From Alphaproteobacteria bacterium (GTDB taxonomy: Bacteria > Pseudomonadota > Alphaproteobacteria > Puniceispirillales > Puniceispirillaceae): 8,842 nucleotides of DNA. The stretch lies in assembly GCA_022425565.1 (NCBI GenBank), contig JAKMFG010000007.1, positions 1 through 8,842 of the forward strand, given 5' to 3'. Under the pieces are notes generated by a model that was given only the letters and a program-made list of their open reading frames with translations, was not told where the DNA came from and ran no database searches. The position numbers and the translations under genes are program-made. This document shows, piece by piece, positions 1 to 7,978 of this stretch; within the stretch, counting starts at the first letter, position 1, and each line of letters starts with the position of its first letter.

Positions 1-638
1 CGCCTGGAGCAGGTCAAGGTTCAGGCAGAGGGCGCAGAGACAACACATCTCGCGGCGACTGGTGTGGCACTGGCGGCTGGGGCGTCCATTGATGGTTTCA
101 GCCTCAGCACAGGTGGCGCGCTCGCGCGTCTGGAAACCCATGTTTCCATGCAGGGCGAGCAGGCCGACTGTCAGCTTTCCGCCATCTATATGGGACGCAA
201 AAGCCAGCATCAGGATATCACCACCTTCATGGACCATGCGGTTGCCAACTGCACCTCGAACCAGATCATCCGCGGGGTTCTGGATGATAGCGCGCGCGGT
301 GTCTATCAGGGCAAAGTCCATGTCGCGCCCGACGCGCAGAAGACCGATGGCCAGCAGATGTCGCGGGCACTGCTGCTGTCGCGCAAGGCCGAAGCCGATG
401 CCAAGCCGGAGCTGGAAATCTATGCCGATGATGTGATCTGTGCGCATGGTGCCACGGTTGGCGAACTGGACGCGACGCAGCTCTTCTATCTGACCAGCCG
501 CGGCATCCCCTATGAAATCGCGCGTTCCATGCTGATCGAGGCATTCCTGATCGACACCATCGAGACCATCGGGAACGAGACCCTTGCCGGGCTTCTCCGT
601 CCGGTGGCGGAAGCATGGCTTGCTGGCGGGGAGACATC

Positions 639-642
<4 letters not shown>
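1..642 (+). CDS. sufD: SufD, Fe-S cluster assembly scaffold subunit (5' truncated by window edge)
   Basis: The reading frame is open from base 1 and ends at TGA 640-642, giving 213 C-terminal residues; the start lies outside the window. In the SUF system SufD joins SufB and the ATPase SufC in the cytosolic SufBCD complex, on which the nascent Fe-S cluster is assembled. The visible part has the repetitive beta-helix character of the SufB/SufD family, then the family hallmark EIYADDVICAHGATVG at about residues 138-153. Its Cys147 and His149 (codons 439-441 and 445-447) match the conserved C-x-H of SufD (Cys358/His360 in E. coli). A helical C-terminal domain with the typical LFYLTSRGIPYEIAR segment follows. 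SufB is the main alternative, but the position directly before sufS supports SufD. The stop overlaps the sufS start as ATGA, which suggests translational coupling. Confidence 0.93.
628..633 (+). promoter_or_regulatory. Ribosome binding site deciding the sufS start
   Basis: GGGGAG lies 5 nt before ATG 639 and 8 nt before ATG 642, inside the last codons of sufD. It supports a start here rather than at the upstream in-frame ATG at 615. Confidence 0.6.
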
Positions 643-1877
<1,235 letters not shown>

Positions 1878-1881
1878 GCCG

Positions 1882-2337
1882 ATGAGTGACGAAGACTACA
1901 ACCCGTATCTCCCCAATGGGTCTGATAACCGGATGGACACCAAGGACGGGCCGGGCCTTACCGATTTCCTGCCCGATGTGTCCGGTGGCTACAAGGCAAC
2001 CGCCGGTGCCCCGCTTGCCGGTGCCACCGGTGCCGCCGACGGGGATATTGTCGAGGCCGCGCTGAAGACCGTCCATGATCCGGAAATTCCGGTGAATATC
2101 TATGATCTTGGCCTGATCTATGACGTGGACCGCAAGGATGGCGGCGATGTCTATATCACCATGTCGCTGACTGCCCCAGGATGCCCGGTCGCCGGCGAGA
2201 TGCCGGGGCAGGTGGCCGAAGCGGTTGCGGCTGCTGAAGGCGTCGGGGAAGTGACCGTCGAGCTCGTCTGGGATCCGGCATGGACGCCGGAACGTATGAG
2301 CGAGGACGCAAAGCTGGCGCTTGATCTCGGTTTCTGA
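1882..2337 (+). CDS. sufT: SufT-like DUF59/MIP18 family Fe-S maturation protein
   Basis: Small cytosolic protein of the MIP18/DUF59 family. Members encoded in suf operons are called SufT and help mature or repair Fe-S proteins; the exact biochemical step is less well defined than for SufS or SufD. The 151-residue product has a Gly/Ala-rich N-terminal stretch of about 50 residues. The domain follows, with DPEIPVNIYDLGLIYDV (about 66-82), the invariant cysteine in SLTAPGCP (Cys101), and the C-terminal VWDPAWTPERMSEDAKLALDLGF typical of the SUF-associated subgroup. It starts 4 nt after the sufS stop; the only Shine-Dalgarno-like bases are a weak AGG at 1876-1878, so translation may depend on coupling to sufS. 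An in-frame ATG at 1933 would remove 17 residues and still leave the full domain. Confidence 0.9.
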   Translation: MSDEDYNPYLPNGSDNRMDTKDGPGLTDFLPDVSGGYKATAGAPLAGATGAADGDIVEAALKTVHDPEIPVNIYDLGLIYDVDRKDGGDVYITMSLTAPGCPVAGEMPGQVAEAVAAAEGVGEVTVELVWDPAWTPERMSEDAKLALDLGF

Positions 2338-2366
2338 TACCTCTGTGTCATAGGAGACATGAACCC

Positions 2367-2723
2367 ATGTTTGAACCCGGCAAGCAGATTGTGACCCTGA
2401 CAGACGCCGCCGCCACGCAGGTGCGCGCGCTGATGGATGCTGCCGATAACGACATCATCGGGCTTCGCATCGGGATCAAGACGGCCGGCTGTTCCGGCCT
2501 GCAATATGACGTGCAATATGCCACCGAGTCCAAGCCCTTCGAGGACAAGGTCGAGGAAAAGGGTGTAACCCTGCTGATCGACCCAACCGCCGTCATGTTC
2601 CTGATCGGGTCCGAAATGGATTGGGAAGAAACCAAATTCGCATCGCGGTTTGTTTTCAATAACCCAAATGAGGCGGCGCGGTGTGGTTGTGGTGAGAGCT
2701 TTACCGTCGCATCCCAAGGCTAG
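2367..2723 (+). CDS. sufA: A-type Fe-S carrier protein (SufA/IscA/HesB family)
   Basis: A-type carriers bind an Fe-S cluster and pass it from the scaffold to target apoproteins in the cytosol. The product has 118 residues, about normal for the family (E. coli IscA 107, SufA 122). The three cluster-ligand cysteines are present: Cys42 in KTAGCSGLQY, and Cys106 and Cys108 in the C-terminal RCGCGESF motif. AGGAG at 2352-2356 lies 10 nt before the ATG and sits in the loop of a weak short hairpin (TGTC 2346-2349 with GACA 2356-2359). It is 29 nt downstream of sufT, so it belongs to the same operon. The symbol follows its position in a suf operon; by sequence alone it could equally be called IscA- or ErpA-like. 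Its TAG stop lies in the loop of an inverted repeat at 2714-2732. Confidence 0.93.
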   Translation: MFEPGKQIVTLTDAAATQVRALMDAADNDIIGLRIGIKTAGCSGLQYDVQYATESKPFEDKVEEKGVTLLIDPTAVMFLIGSEMDWEETKFASRFVFNNPNEAARCGCGESFTVASQG

Positions 2724-2732
2724 ACGCCTTGG
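2714..2732 (+). promoter_or_regulatory. Perfect 7-bp hairpin across the sufA stop codon
   Basis: CCAAGGC (2714-2720) and GCCTTGG (2726-2732) form a perfect stem around the 5-nt loop TAGAC, which holds the sufA stop codon (2721-2723). The following bases are TGTTTCCTGATTT, only moderately T-rich, so this is at best a weak intrinsic terminator or attenuator between suf and the exporter gene. It could also act as a processing or stability element. The inverted repeat is read directly from the sequence; the function is inferred. Confidence 0.5.
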
Positions 2733-2777
2733 TGTTTCCTGATTTCCGGACCTGACAATGAAAAACCAAGGCCTTGG
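2726..2777 (+). promoter_or_regulatory. Alternative helix bracketing the atm1 start codon, with a 12-bp palindrome
   Basis: The 3' arm of the preceding hairpin and the bases after it (GCCTTGGTGTTT, 2726-2737) can pair with AAAAACCAAGGC (2761-2772) at 11 of 12 positions; the one mismatch is G2734 with A2764. The 23-nt loop contains the atm1 start codon (2758-2760) and its weak GGA ribosome binding site (2748-2750). This helix competes with the hairpin at 2714-2732 for the same bases. The second arm is also part of a perfect palindrome, CCAAGGCCTTGG (2766-2777), within codons 3-7 of atm1. A role in controlling exporter translation is possible but untested. Confidence 0.35.
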
Positions 2778-4590
2778 CAAGACATTCGCCCTTCTCGGGC
2801 AGCTGTGGGGCTATACCGCGCCACGCGGTGACTGGCGTGTTCGCGGCCGGATCGCGGCTGCCTTCGGCGCGCTTGTCACGGCGCGTGGCTCCAACATCAT
2901 CACCCCGCTCCTCTATGGCGCGGCCGTCGATATGGTCAATGACGAGGCCGGATTCTCGCTGAAGATCCTGCTGCTTCTGGTTGCCGGCTACGCGCTGGCA
3001 CGTCTTGGTCAGCAGGTGTTTTCCGAAGCCAAGCAATATCTGTTCGCATCCGTTGCCCAGCGCGCGGTGCGCGGCGCTGCCATCACCTGTTTCGCCTATC
3101 TGCACCAGCTGTCGCTCAGGTTTCATCTGGAACGCCAGACAGGCGGCCTGACGCGCGCCATCGACCGCGGCGCCAAGGGGATCGAGTTCCTTCTGACCAT
3201 CGTCTTCTTCGAGGTGCTGCCGCTGTTTGTCGAGGTGCTTCTGGTCAGTGTCATCCTGTGGTTGATGTTTGGCGGGTTTTACGCTGCGGTGACGATACTG
3301 ACGGTGGCGGCCTATGCCTATTTCACCATCCGCGTGACCGAATGGCGGATCAAGTTCCGGCGCGAGATGAACGAGGCTGACGAAGAGGCGGCAACCCGTG
3401 CTGTGGACTCGCTGCTGAACTATGAGACGGTGAAGTATTTCAACGCCGAGGGAAATGAGACCGAGCGCTATGACGAGGCGCTGAAAAAGTACGAGACGAT
3501 GGCCGTGCGCTCGCGAACCTCGCTGTCGGTGGTCAATATCGGGCAGGGTACCATTATCGCCATCGGCATGATGCTGATGATGGGCATGGCCGGCCTCCAT
3601 ATTCAGGAAGGCAAGCTGACAGTTGGTGATTTCGTGGCGGTGAACACCTACCTGCTGCAGCTTTATGTGCCGCTCAATTTCCTCGGCTGGTTCTATCGCG
3701 AACTTCGTCAGGCGCTTGTCGATATGGAACGCATGTTCAGTTTCCTCGACGAGCCTGTTGGTGTTCGTGACCGCGAGGGTGCTGGCAACATCGCTATCGA
3801 CGGCGGTAGTGTCAGCTTCGAGGACGTGCATTTTTCCTACAAGGACAGGCCGATCCTTCAGGGCATCAGCTTTACCGTGCCGAAAGGCAAACGGGTAGCC
3901 ATTGTCGGTCCCAGCGGGTCGGGAAAGACCACGATCTCGCGGCTGCTGTTCCGCTTCTATGACCCTGACAAGGGAACGGTGCGCATTGACGGGCATAATC
4001 TGACCGAGGTGACGCAATCCAGCGTTCGCGCCTCGATCGGCATGGTCCCGCAGGACACTGTGATGTTCAACGCCACCATTGGCTACAATATCGGCTATGG
4101 CCGTGGTGGCTCGACCGCAGCCGAGATCAAGGATGCCGCGCGGATGGCGGCCATCGACAGGTTCATCGACATGTTGCCGGAGAAATACGACACCATGGTC
4201 GGCGAGCGCGGGCTGAAGCTGTCGGGTGGCGAGAAACAGCGTGTCGCCATTGCCCGGGCGATCCTGAAGCGGCCATCAATCTTCCTGTTCGACGAGGCGA
4301 CGTCGGCACTGGACAGCCGCACCGAAAAGGAAATTCAGGCTTCGTTGAACGAAGTGTCCAAGGCGCGGACCACGCTTGTCATCGCGCACCGGCTGTCGAC
4401 CATCATCGACGCTGATGAAATTCTTGTCCTCGCCGAGGGCCGGGTTGTCGAGCGCGGCGGCCATGCCGAGCTGCTGGCAATGAACGGTCTCTACAAGCAG
4501 ATGTGGGACCGCCAGTCGAACGGCTTTGCGGATGGTGAGGCCTCGTCCAGTGATGTCGTCCAGCTCCCGCAGACCCGGCCTGCGGAGTAG
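2758..4590 (+). CDS. Atm1-family ABC exporter (heavy-metal / glutathione-sulfur type half-transporter)
   Basis: Inner-membrane half-transporter expected to act as a homodimer. Atm1/ABCB7 relatives export glutathione-linked sulfur or metal compounds from the compartment where Fe-S clusters are made; the bacterial versions are linked to heavy-metal detoxification. The 610 residues have the usual layout. An N-terminal membrane domain (about 30-315, six predicted helices) carries the family-typical segments VKYFNAEGNETERYDEAL (225-242) and LNFLGWFYRELRQALVDMERMF (306-327). The nucleotide-binding domain has Walker A GPSGSGKTT (384-392), Q-loop Gln432, signature LSGGE (488-492), Walker B IFLFDEA (508-514), D-loop SALD (516-519) and H-loop His544, so it looks catalytically intact. 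It starts 34 nt after sufA with a weak ribosome binding site and possible mRNA structure around the start. The 20 or so C-terminal residues are polar and unconserved-looking. Confidence 0.93.
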   Translation: MKNQGLGKTFALLGQLWGYTAPRGDWRVRGRIAAAFGALVTARGSNIITPLLYGAAVDMVNDEAGFSLKILLLLVAGYALARLGQQVFSEAKQYLFASVAQRAVRGAAITCFAYLHQLSLRFHLERQTGGLTRAIDRGAKGIEFLLTIVFFEVLPLFVEVLLVSVILWLMFGGFYAAVTILTVAAYAYFTIRVTEWRIKFRREMNEADEEAATRAVDSLLNYETVKYFNAEGNETERYDEALKKYETMAVRSRTSLSVVNIGQGTIIAIGMMLMMGMAGLHIQEGKLTVGDFVAVNTYLLQLYVPLNFLGWFYRELRQALVDMERMFSFLDEPVGVRDREGAGNIAIDGGSVSFEDVHFSYKDRPILQGISFTVPKGKRVAIVGPSGSGKTTISRLLFRFYDPDKGTVRIDGHNLTEVTQSSVRASIGMVPQDTVMFNATIGYNIGYGRGGSTAAEIKDAARMAAIDRFIDMLPEKYDTMVGERGLKLSGGEKQRVAIARAILKRPSIFLFDEATSALDSRTEKEIQASLNEVSKARTTLVIAHRLSTIIDADEILVLAEGRVVERGGHAELLAMNGLYKQMWDRQSNGFADGEASSSDVVQLPQTRPAE

Positions 4591-4593
4591 ATC

Positions 4594-5547
4594 ATGAGTG
4601 GCGGCGCATTCATCCATGCCGTCGCCGCTGGATTGCCGGTGCTCGGCGGCGAGGATGTTTTCGCGACCAGTGGTGGCCTGACGGTCCGTGGGCATTTCTG
4701 GAAATCGGATGGCGGTGGTCTGCCGGTGCTGATTTGCCCGGGTTTCACCGAGTTCTGTGAGAAATTCAGTCCGGCGGCGGCGCATCTCCATGCCAGGGGG
4801 CATAGCGTCCTGATGATCGACTGGCCGGGGCAGGGGCGGTCGGGCAATCTGGCCGCCAGCGAACACGGCGTCCATATCGACAGTTTCGAGCAGCACCTTG
4901 CCGCGATGGACGCGCTGACAAAGGCTGTCGGGCTGGCGAGTGGACGAATTATTATTCTTGGACACTCAATGGGCGGCCATCTGGCGCTGCGGCTGGCATC
5001 GCGCTATGGCGAGCGCGTTGCCGCGACCATTGCGCTGTCGCCGATGATGGTGCCGCGTCCGGCCCCTGTCTGGGGTGTCAGGTTGCTGGCATGGCTGTTC
5101 ATTCTTGCCGGGCGTGCGCGGCATCATGCGCCCGGAAACGGGCAACGACGGTTTGAGGATGAACGGATTTATGCAGCCGGCAATAACCTGACGCGCTGCG
5201 AGACAGGGTATGAGCAGAGGTTTTCCTGGTATGATGATGTGCCGGAGATGTGGCGGTACGGGGCGAGTGGCGGCTGGGTTGCGGCAGCCTATGAATCCTG
5301 CGCGATGACGACACTCAACCCGGCCTTTTTGCGCTCGATCAGCTGTCCGGTTCTGGCGCTGACAGGTTCTGACGAGACCATCGTCAAATATGCCGCCTTT
5401 GCCGAAATGTTCCGCTGGATTCCAGATTGCACCCATCATGAATTTGCAGGCGCGCGGCACGAGCTGCTGTATGAGACGGCGGATGTAAAAATCGATATGT
5501 GGCGCCGGATAGACAGCTTTCTGGACAGGATCACCGGCGAGGAGTGA
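4594..5547 (+). CDS. Alpha/beta hydrolase, lysophospholipase (PldB)-like
   Basis: A 317-residue serine hydrolase of the alpha/beta fold, closest in motifs to lysophospholipase L2/monoacylglycerol lipase-type proteins. Its real substrate cannot be told from sequence. The catalytic triad is readable: nucleophile Ser125 in LGHSMGG, acid Asp260 in LTGSDETIV, and His289 in GARHELLYE, the last being characteristic of the PldB group. PGFTEFCEKF (49-58) matches the oxyanion-hole region and DWPGQGRSG (76-84) the next conserved loop. There is no signal peptide, but residues 160-173 are hydrophobic and may contact the membrane. The start is 3 nt after the exporter stop with GGAG at 4584-4587, so it is almost certainly co-transcribed with it. 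That linkage hints at a lipid or thioester substrate related to the membrane or the exporter, but this is only inference. Confidence 0.88.
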   Translation: MSGGAFIHAVAAGLPVLGGEDVFATSGGLTVRGHFWKSDGGGLPVLICPGFTEFCEKFSPAAAHLHARGHSVLMIDWPGQGRSGNLAASEHGVHIDSFEQHLAAMDALTKAVGLASGRIIILGHSMGGHLALRLASRYGERVAATIALSPMMVPRPAPVWGVRLLAWLFILAGRARHHAPGNGQRRFEDERIYAAGNNLTRCETGYEQRFSWYDDVPEMWRYGASGGWVAAAYESCAMTTLNPAFLRSISCPVLALTGSDETIVKYAAFAEMFRWIPDCTHHEFAGARHELLYETADVKIDMWRRIDSFLDRITGEE

Positions 5548-5585
5548 CCTGCCGGCCAAGCTGAGGCGATTTGCAACTGGCGGCC

Positions 5586-5614
5586 TTCAACCGTCGGTGA
5601 TATCCCGATAGAAT
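5586..5614 (+). promoter_or_regulatory. Candidate sigma-70-type promoter for the DapA-family gene
   Basis: The 107-nt gap after the hydrolase gene contains TTCAAC (5586-5591, weak -35) and TAGAAT (5609-5614, five of six matches to TATAAT) with a 17-nt spacer. Transcription would start near 5621, leaving a leader of about 34 nt. The -10 box overlaps upstream in-frame ATG codons at 5613 and 5616, which argues against those as starts. I saw no convincing terminator hairpin with a T-tract in the gap. Confidence 0.4.
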
Positions 5615-5654
5615 GATGACAAGCCGTGTACCGGCAACCGGAAAGGGAAGTACC

Positions 5655-6551
5655 ATGATCAAGGGTCTGATTGCGCCGATCCTCTCGCCATTTAACGACG
5701 ATCTGTCGTTTAACCAGGACCTGTACAACGCGCTGGCTGCCGAATTGCTGCAGACGGGCTGTTCCGGTCTTGCGCCGTTCGGCACCACCGGCGAGGCCCT
5801 GTCAGTCAGCAGCGCCGAGCGCATGGCAGCCCTCGAGGGCCTTGTTGCCTCGGGCATCGACCCCAAGGTCATCATTCCCGGGACAGGCCTGTGCAACCTT
5901 CCGGAGTCCATCGCCCTGTCGCGCCATGCGGTCGAGCTTGGCTGTGCTGGCGTGATGACGCTGCCCCCCTTCTATTTCAAGGGCATGGGTGATGACGGGC
6001 TGTTCGACTATTTCGAGAAGCTGATTGATGGCGTCGACCATCCCGACCTGAAAATCTATCTCTATCACATCCCGCAGGTGTCCGGCGTCGGCCTGTCCAT
6101 CGAACTGGTGACACGGCTTCGCGCCGCCTATCCGGACGTCATCGTCGGCATCAAGGACAGTTCAGGCGACTGGGATAATACCCGCAGGCTTCTGGCCATC
6201 GACGGGCTGATCGTCTATCCGGGGGCCGAGCTTCCGGTAATTGACGCGATCCGCCTTGGCGGGCCGGGCTGCATTTCGGCGACGGCGAACCTGAACGGCA
6301 CCGGCATCGCCAACGTCATCGACCTGTGCCATGCCGGCAAGTGGGACGAGGCAGAGGCCGCACACAAGCCGGTGAAAGAGGTGCGGCTGCTGTTCCAGGA
6401 CTATGCCCCCATTCCGGCGCAGAAGGCGCTTCTGGCACGCCGCACCGGTGATCCGCGCTGGAACAATCTGCGTCCACCCTTCCGCGGCATCAGCGACGAG
6501 AAGCGTGACTCGCTTGCTGCCAGCCTCGCGCCCTATGGCATGAATTTCTAG
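5655..6551 (+). CDS. DapA/N-acetylneuraminate lyase superfamily aldolase, not a typical DHDPS
   Basis: A 298-residue class I aldolase or synthase with the (beta/alpha)8 fold of the dihydrodipicolinate synthase family, which forms or cleaves C-C bonds with pyruvate through a Schiff base. Visible features are the pyruvate-binding GTTGE (43-47), Tyr107 in PPFYFKG, catalytic Tyr137 in YLYHIPQVSG, and Schiff-base Lys167 in VGIKDSSGDW. In true DHDPS the segment is YNVPSRTG and its Arg (E. coli Arg138) binds the substrate carboxylate. Here that position is Val142, as in sialic-acid lyase-like members (YNIPALSG). The protein is therefore more likely a catabolic or specialised 2-keto acid aldolase than the lysine-pathway enzyme; the substrate is unknown. 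ATG 5655 has AGGGA at 5644-5648 and gives the normal family length; upstream in-frame ATGs at 5613 and 5616 overlap the likely promoter. Confidence 0.9.
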   Translation: MIKGLIAPILSPFNDDLSFNQDLYNALAAELLQTGCSGLAPFGTTGEALSVSSAERMAALEGLVASGIDPKVIIPGTGLCNLPESIALSRHAVELGCAGVMTLPPFYFKGMGDDGLFDYFEKLIDGVDHPDLKIYLYHIPQVSGVGLSIELVTRLRAAYPDVIVGIKDSSGDWDNTRRLLAIDGLIVYPGAELPVIDAIRLGGPGCISATANLNGTGIANVIDLCHAGKWDEAEAAHKPVKEVRLLFQDYAPIPAQKALLARRTGDPRWNNLRPPFRGISDEKRDSLAASLAPYGMNF

Positions 6552-6559
6552 GCTGCCAG

Positions 6560-7933
6560 CTACGCCGACCGCAGCCGTAGCCGCAGACGCAAGGCAATCA
6601 CGGCCGTCGATGTCGCCAGCGCGATGACGACGGCCAGCAGCGCGTACCAGACATCCAGCCGCAGAATCTCGATGAACAGCACCGTTAGACCAAGCCCGAT
6701 TCCCCAATAGCAGACAAGCGTGGCGACCATGCTGGTTCTTACATCCAGCAAGCCGCGCAGGATCGCTGCCAGCACGATGATGACGGCATGAAGGGCGGCG
6801 ACCAGAAAGCCGAGCAGGGCCAGATCGTCCAACCGTGCGACGAGATCAGGGTGCGCCGCGGCATCGACAATGAAATAGACCGGTACATTGATGCCCAGTC
6901 CGAAATGGATGGTGGCGAGGAGTGCGACATAGACCGTGCAGACCATCAGCGCGGCCTTGGTAATGGAGGCGATGATCGCACGCTGCGGTCCGGCGTTTCC
7001 GGTGGCGCTCGCCACCCGCTGGACTATGGCTTCCGACAGGCCGACAGGCACCATGATCGCCAGCGCCGACCATTCGAAGATCAGGCCAATGGCGGCCATC
7101 CCCTGCACATCATGCCGGCCGGCAAGCATCAATGCCGACGAGAACAGGGTGGAATCGACAAAGAAGACGATGCCGATCGGAATGCCGATGGCCATCGCAG
7201 GCGCAAGCTGGCGTCGCACCACCGGCCAGCGTCGTGTGGTCAATGCATCGACCGGTATGCCGGACAGCCGGAAGCCACTGCGGTGGAGAAGCCAGACAAA
7301 CCCGGCAAAGAGCATGGAATCGACGATGGTTGAGGCCAGCGCGATGCCGGAAGTGCCCATGCCGGGGATCGTCAGTCCGCCGAGGCTGATGCCAAAACCG
7401 AGGAGGTAGCTGACACCGGCGTTCAGAACCAGCGTCACCAGGCTGAGTGTCAGGAACCAGCGGCTGCTGCCGGTGGCGATGACGCCGTTGCGCACCGGAA
7501 TATAGATCATCGCCAGCATGTAGGCCGGCAACACCCAGGAAATATAGCGCCAGCTTTCGGCAATCAGGTCCGGCTGGTAGTCGAACAGGCGCAGCGCAAA
7601 GGGAAAGACGAGGAAGATCAGCAGCACCAGCACGGCCATTCCGCCGCCAAGGAGCAGTGACATCGCAACGATGGCGTGATAGCCGCCGCGATCGCCGACT
7701 TCGAACCGTTGTGAGGCAAGCGGCAACGCGCCCTGAAGGAACCCCAGCGCGGTGACATAGCACAGCACAAAGGCGGCATTCGCCAGCAGCACGCCCGACA
7801 GGTTGATCTCGCCCATGAGGCCGAGCAGCAGGATATCTGTCAGGAAGACCGAGAACAGAATCAGTTCGGCCAGTGCCAGCCTGCCGCCAAACAGGCTGAG
7901 ACTGATCATTTCCTCGCGAAGGGACGTGCCCAT
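6560..7933 (-). CDS. MATE-family multidrug/metabolite efflux transporter
   Basis: Integral inner-membrane protein of 457 residues, the normal MATE length, with about 12 hydrophobic helices. MATE pumps extrude drugs or metabolites using a Na+ or H+ gradient; the substrate and coupling ion cannot be read here. The end of the N-lobe has the family pattern VLNAGVSYLLGFG followed by GMGTSGIALASTI (about 169-203), and the second lobe has AAILRGLLDVRTSMVATLVCYWGIGL (about 389-414), like the LRG-G(D)xR-YWxiG motif of the family. The C-terminal tail is an Arg/Leu repeat (RLRLRLRSA). The start is uncertain: ATG 7933 is chosen, TTG 7939 is two codons upstream, and no good Shine-Dalgarno precedes either. 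Internal ATG 7909 has GAGG placed too close. It lies 45 nt downstream of the NAD kinase gene, probably in one transcript, and converges with the aldolase gene with only 8 nt between stops. Confidence 0.9.
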   Translation of the reverse strand: MGTSLREEMISLSLFGGRLALAELILFSVFLTDILLLGLMGEINLSGVLLANAAFVLCYVTALGFLQGALPLASQRFEVGDRGGYHAIVAMSLLLGGGMAVLVLLIFLVFPFALRLFDYQPDLIAESWRYISWVLPAYMLAMIYIPVRNGVIATGSSRWFLTLSLVTLVLNAGVSYLLGFGISLGGLTIPGMGTSGIALASTIVDSMLFAGFVWLLHRSGFRLSGIPVDALTTRRWPVVRRQLAPAMAIGIPIGIVFFVDSTLFSSALMLAGRHDVQGMAAIGLIFEWSALAIMVPVGLSEAIVQRVASATGNAGPQRAIIASITKAALMVCTVYVALLATIHFGLGINVPVYFIVDAAAHPDLVARLDDLALLGFLVAALHAVIIVLAAILRGLLDVRTSMVATLVCYWGIGLGLTVLFIEILRLDVWYALLAVVIALATSTAVIALRLRLRLRSA

Positions 7934-7978
7934 CAGCAAGAGGATTTGTTCAGGATTGCCAGACGTAAGTAAATGAAA

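Noticed and set aside
615..638. Upstream ATG at 615 as the sufS start
   Set aside because: It would add eight residues inside sufD and lies upstream of the GGGGAG site that fits ATG 639, which also forms the usual ATGA overlap.
2714..2740. Strong intrinsic terminator after sufA
   Set aside because: The 7-bp stem is real, but the following sequence lacks a continuous T-run and the exporter gene follows closely, so I treat it as a possible attenuator and not a full terminator.
2701..4017. Long minus-strand open frame (438 codons) opposite sufA/atm1
   Set aside because: It lies antisense to the well-supported Atm1 exporter, whose every ABC motif is intact. The translation is rich in His, Gln and Arg with no recognisable domain, as expected of a shadow frame in GC-rich DNA.
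4276..4965. Minus-strand open frame of 229 codons across the atm1/hydrolase boundary
   Set aside because: It is antisense to two real genes, shows no family motif, and has a composition typical of reversed GC-rich coding sequence.
7934..7978. Separate promoter for the MATE gene in the AT-richer 45-nt gap
   Set aside because: No pair of -35 and -10 boxes with acceptable spacing could be made out; co-transcription with nadK is the simpler reading.
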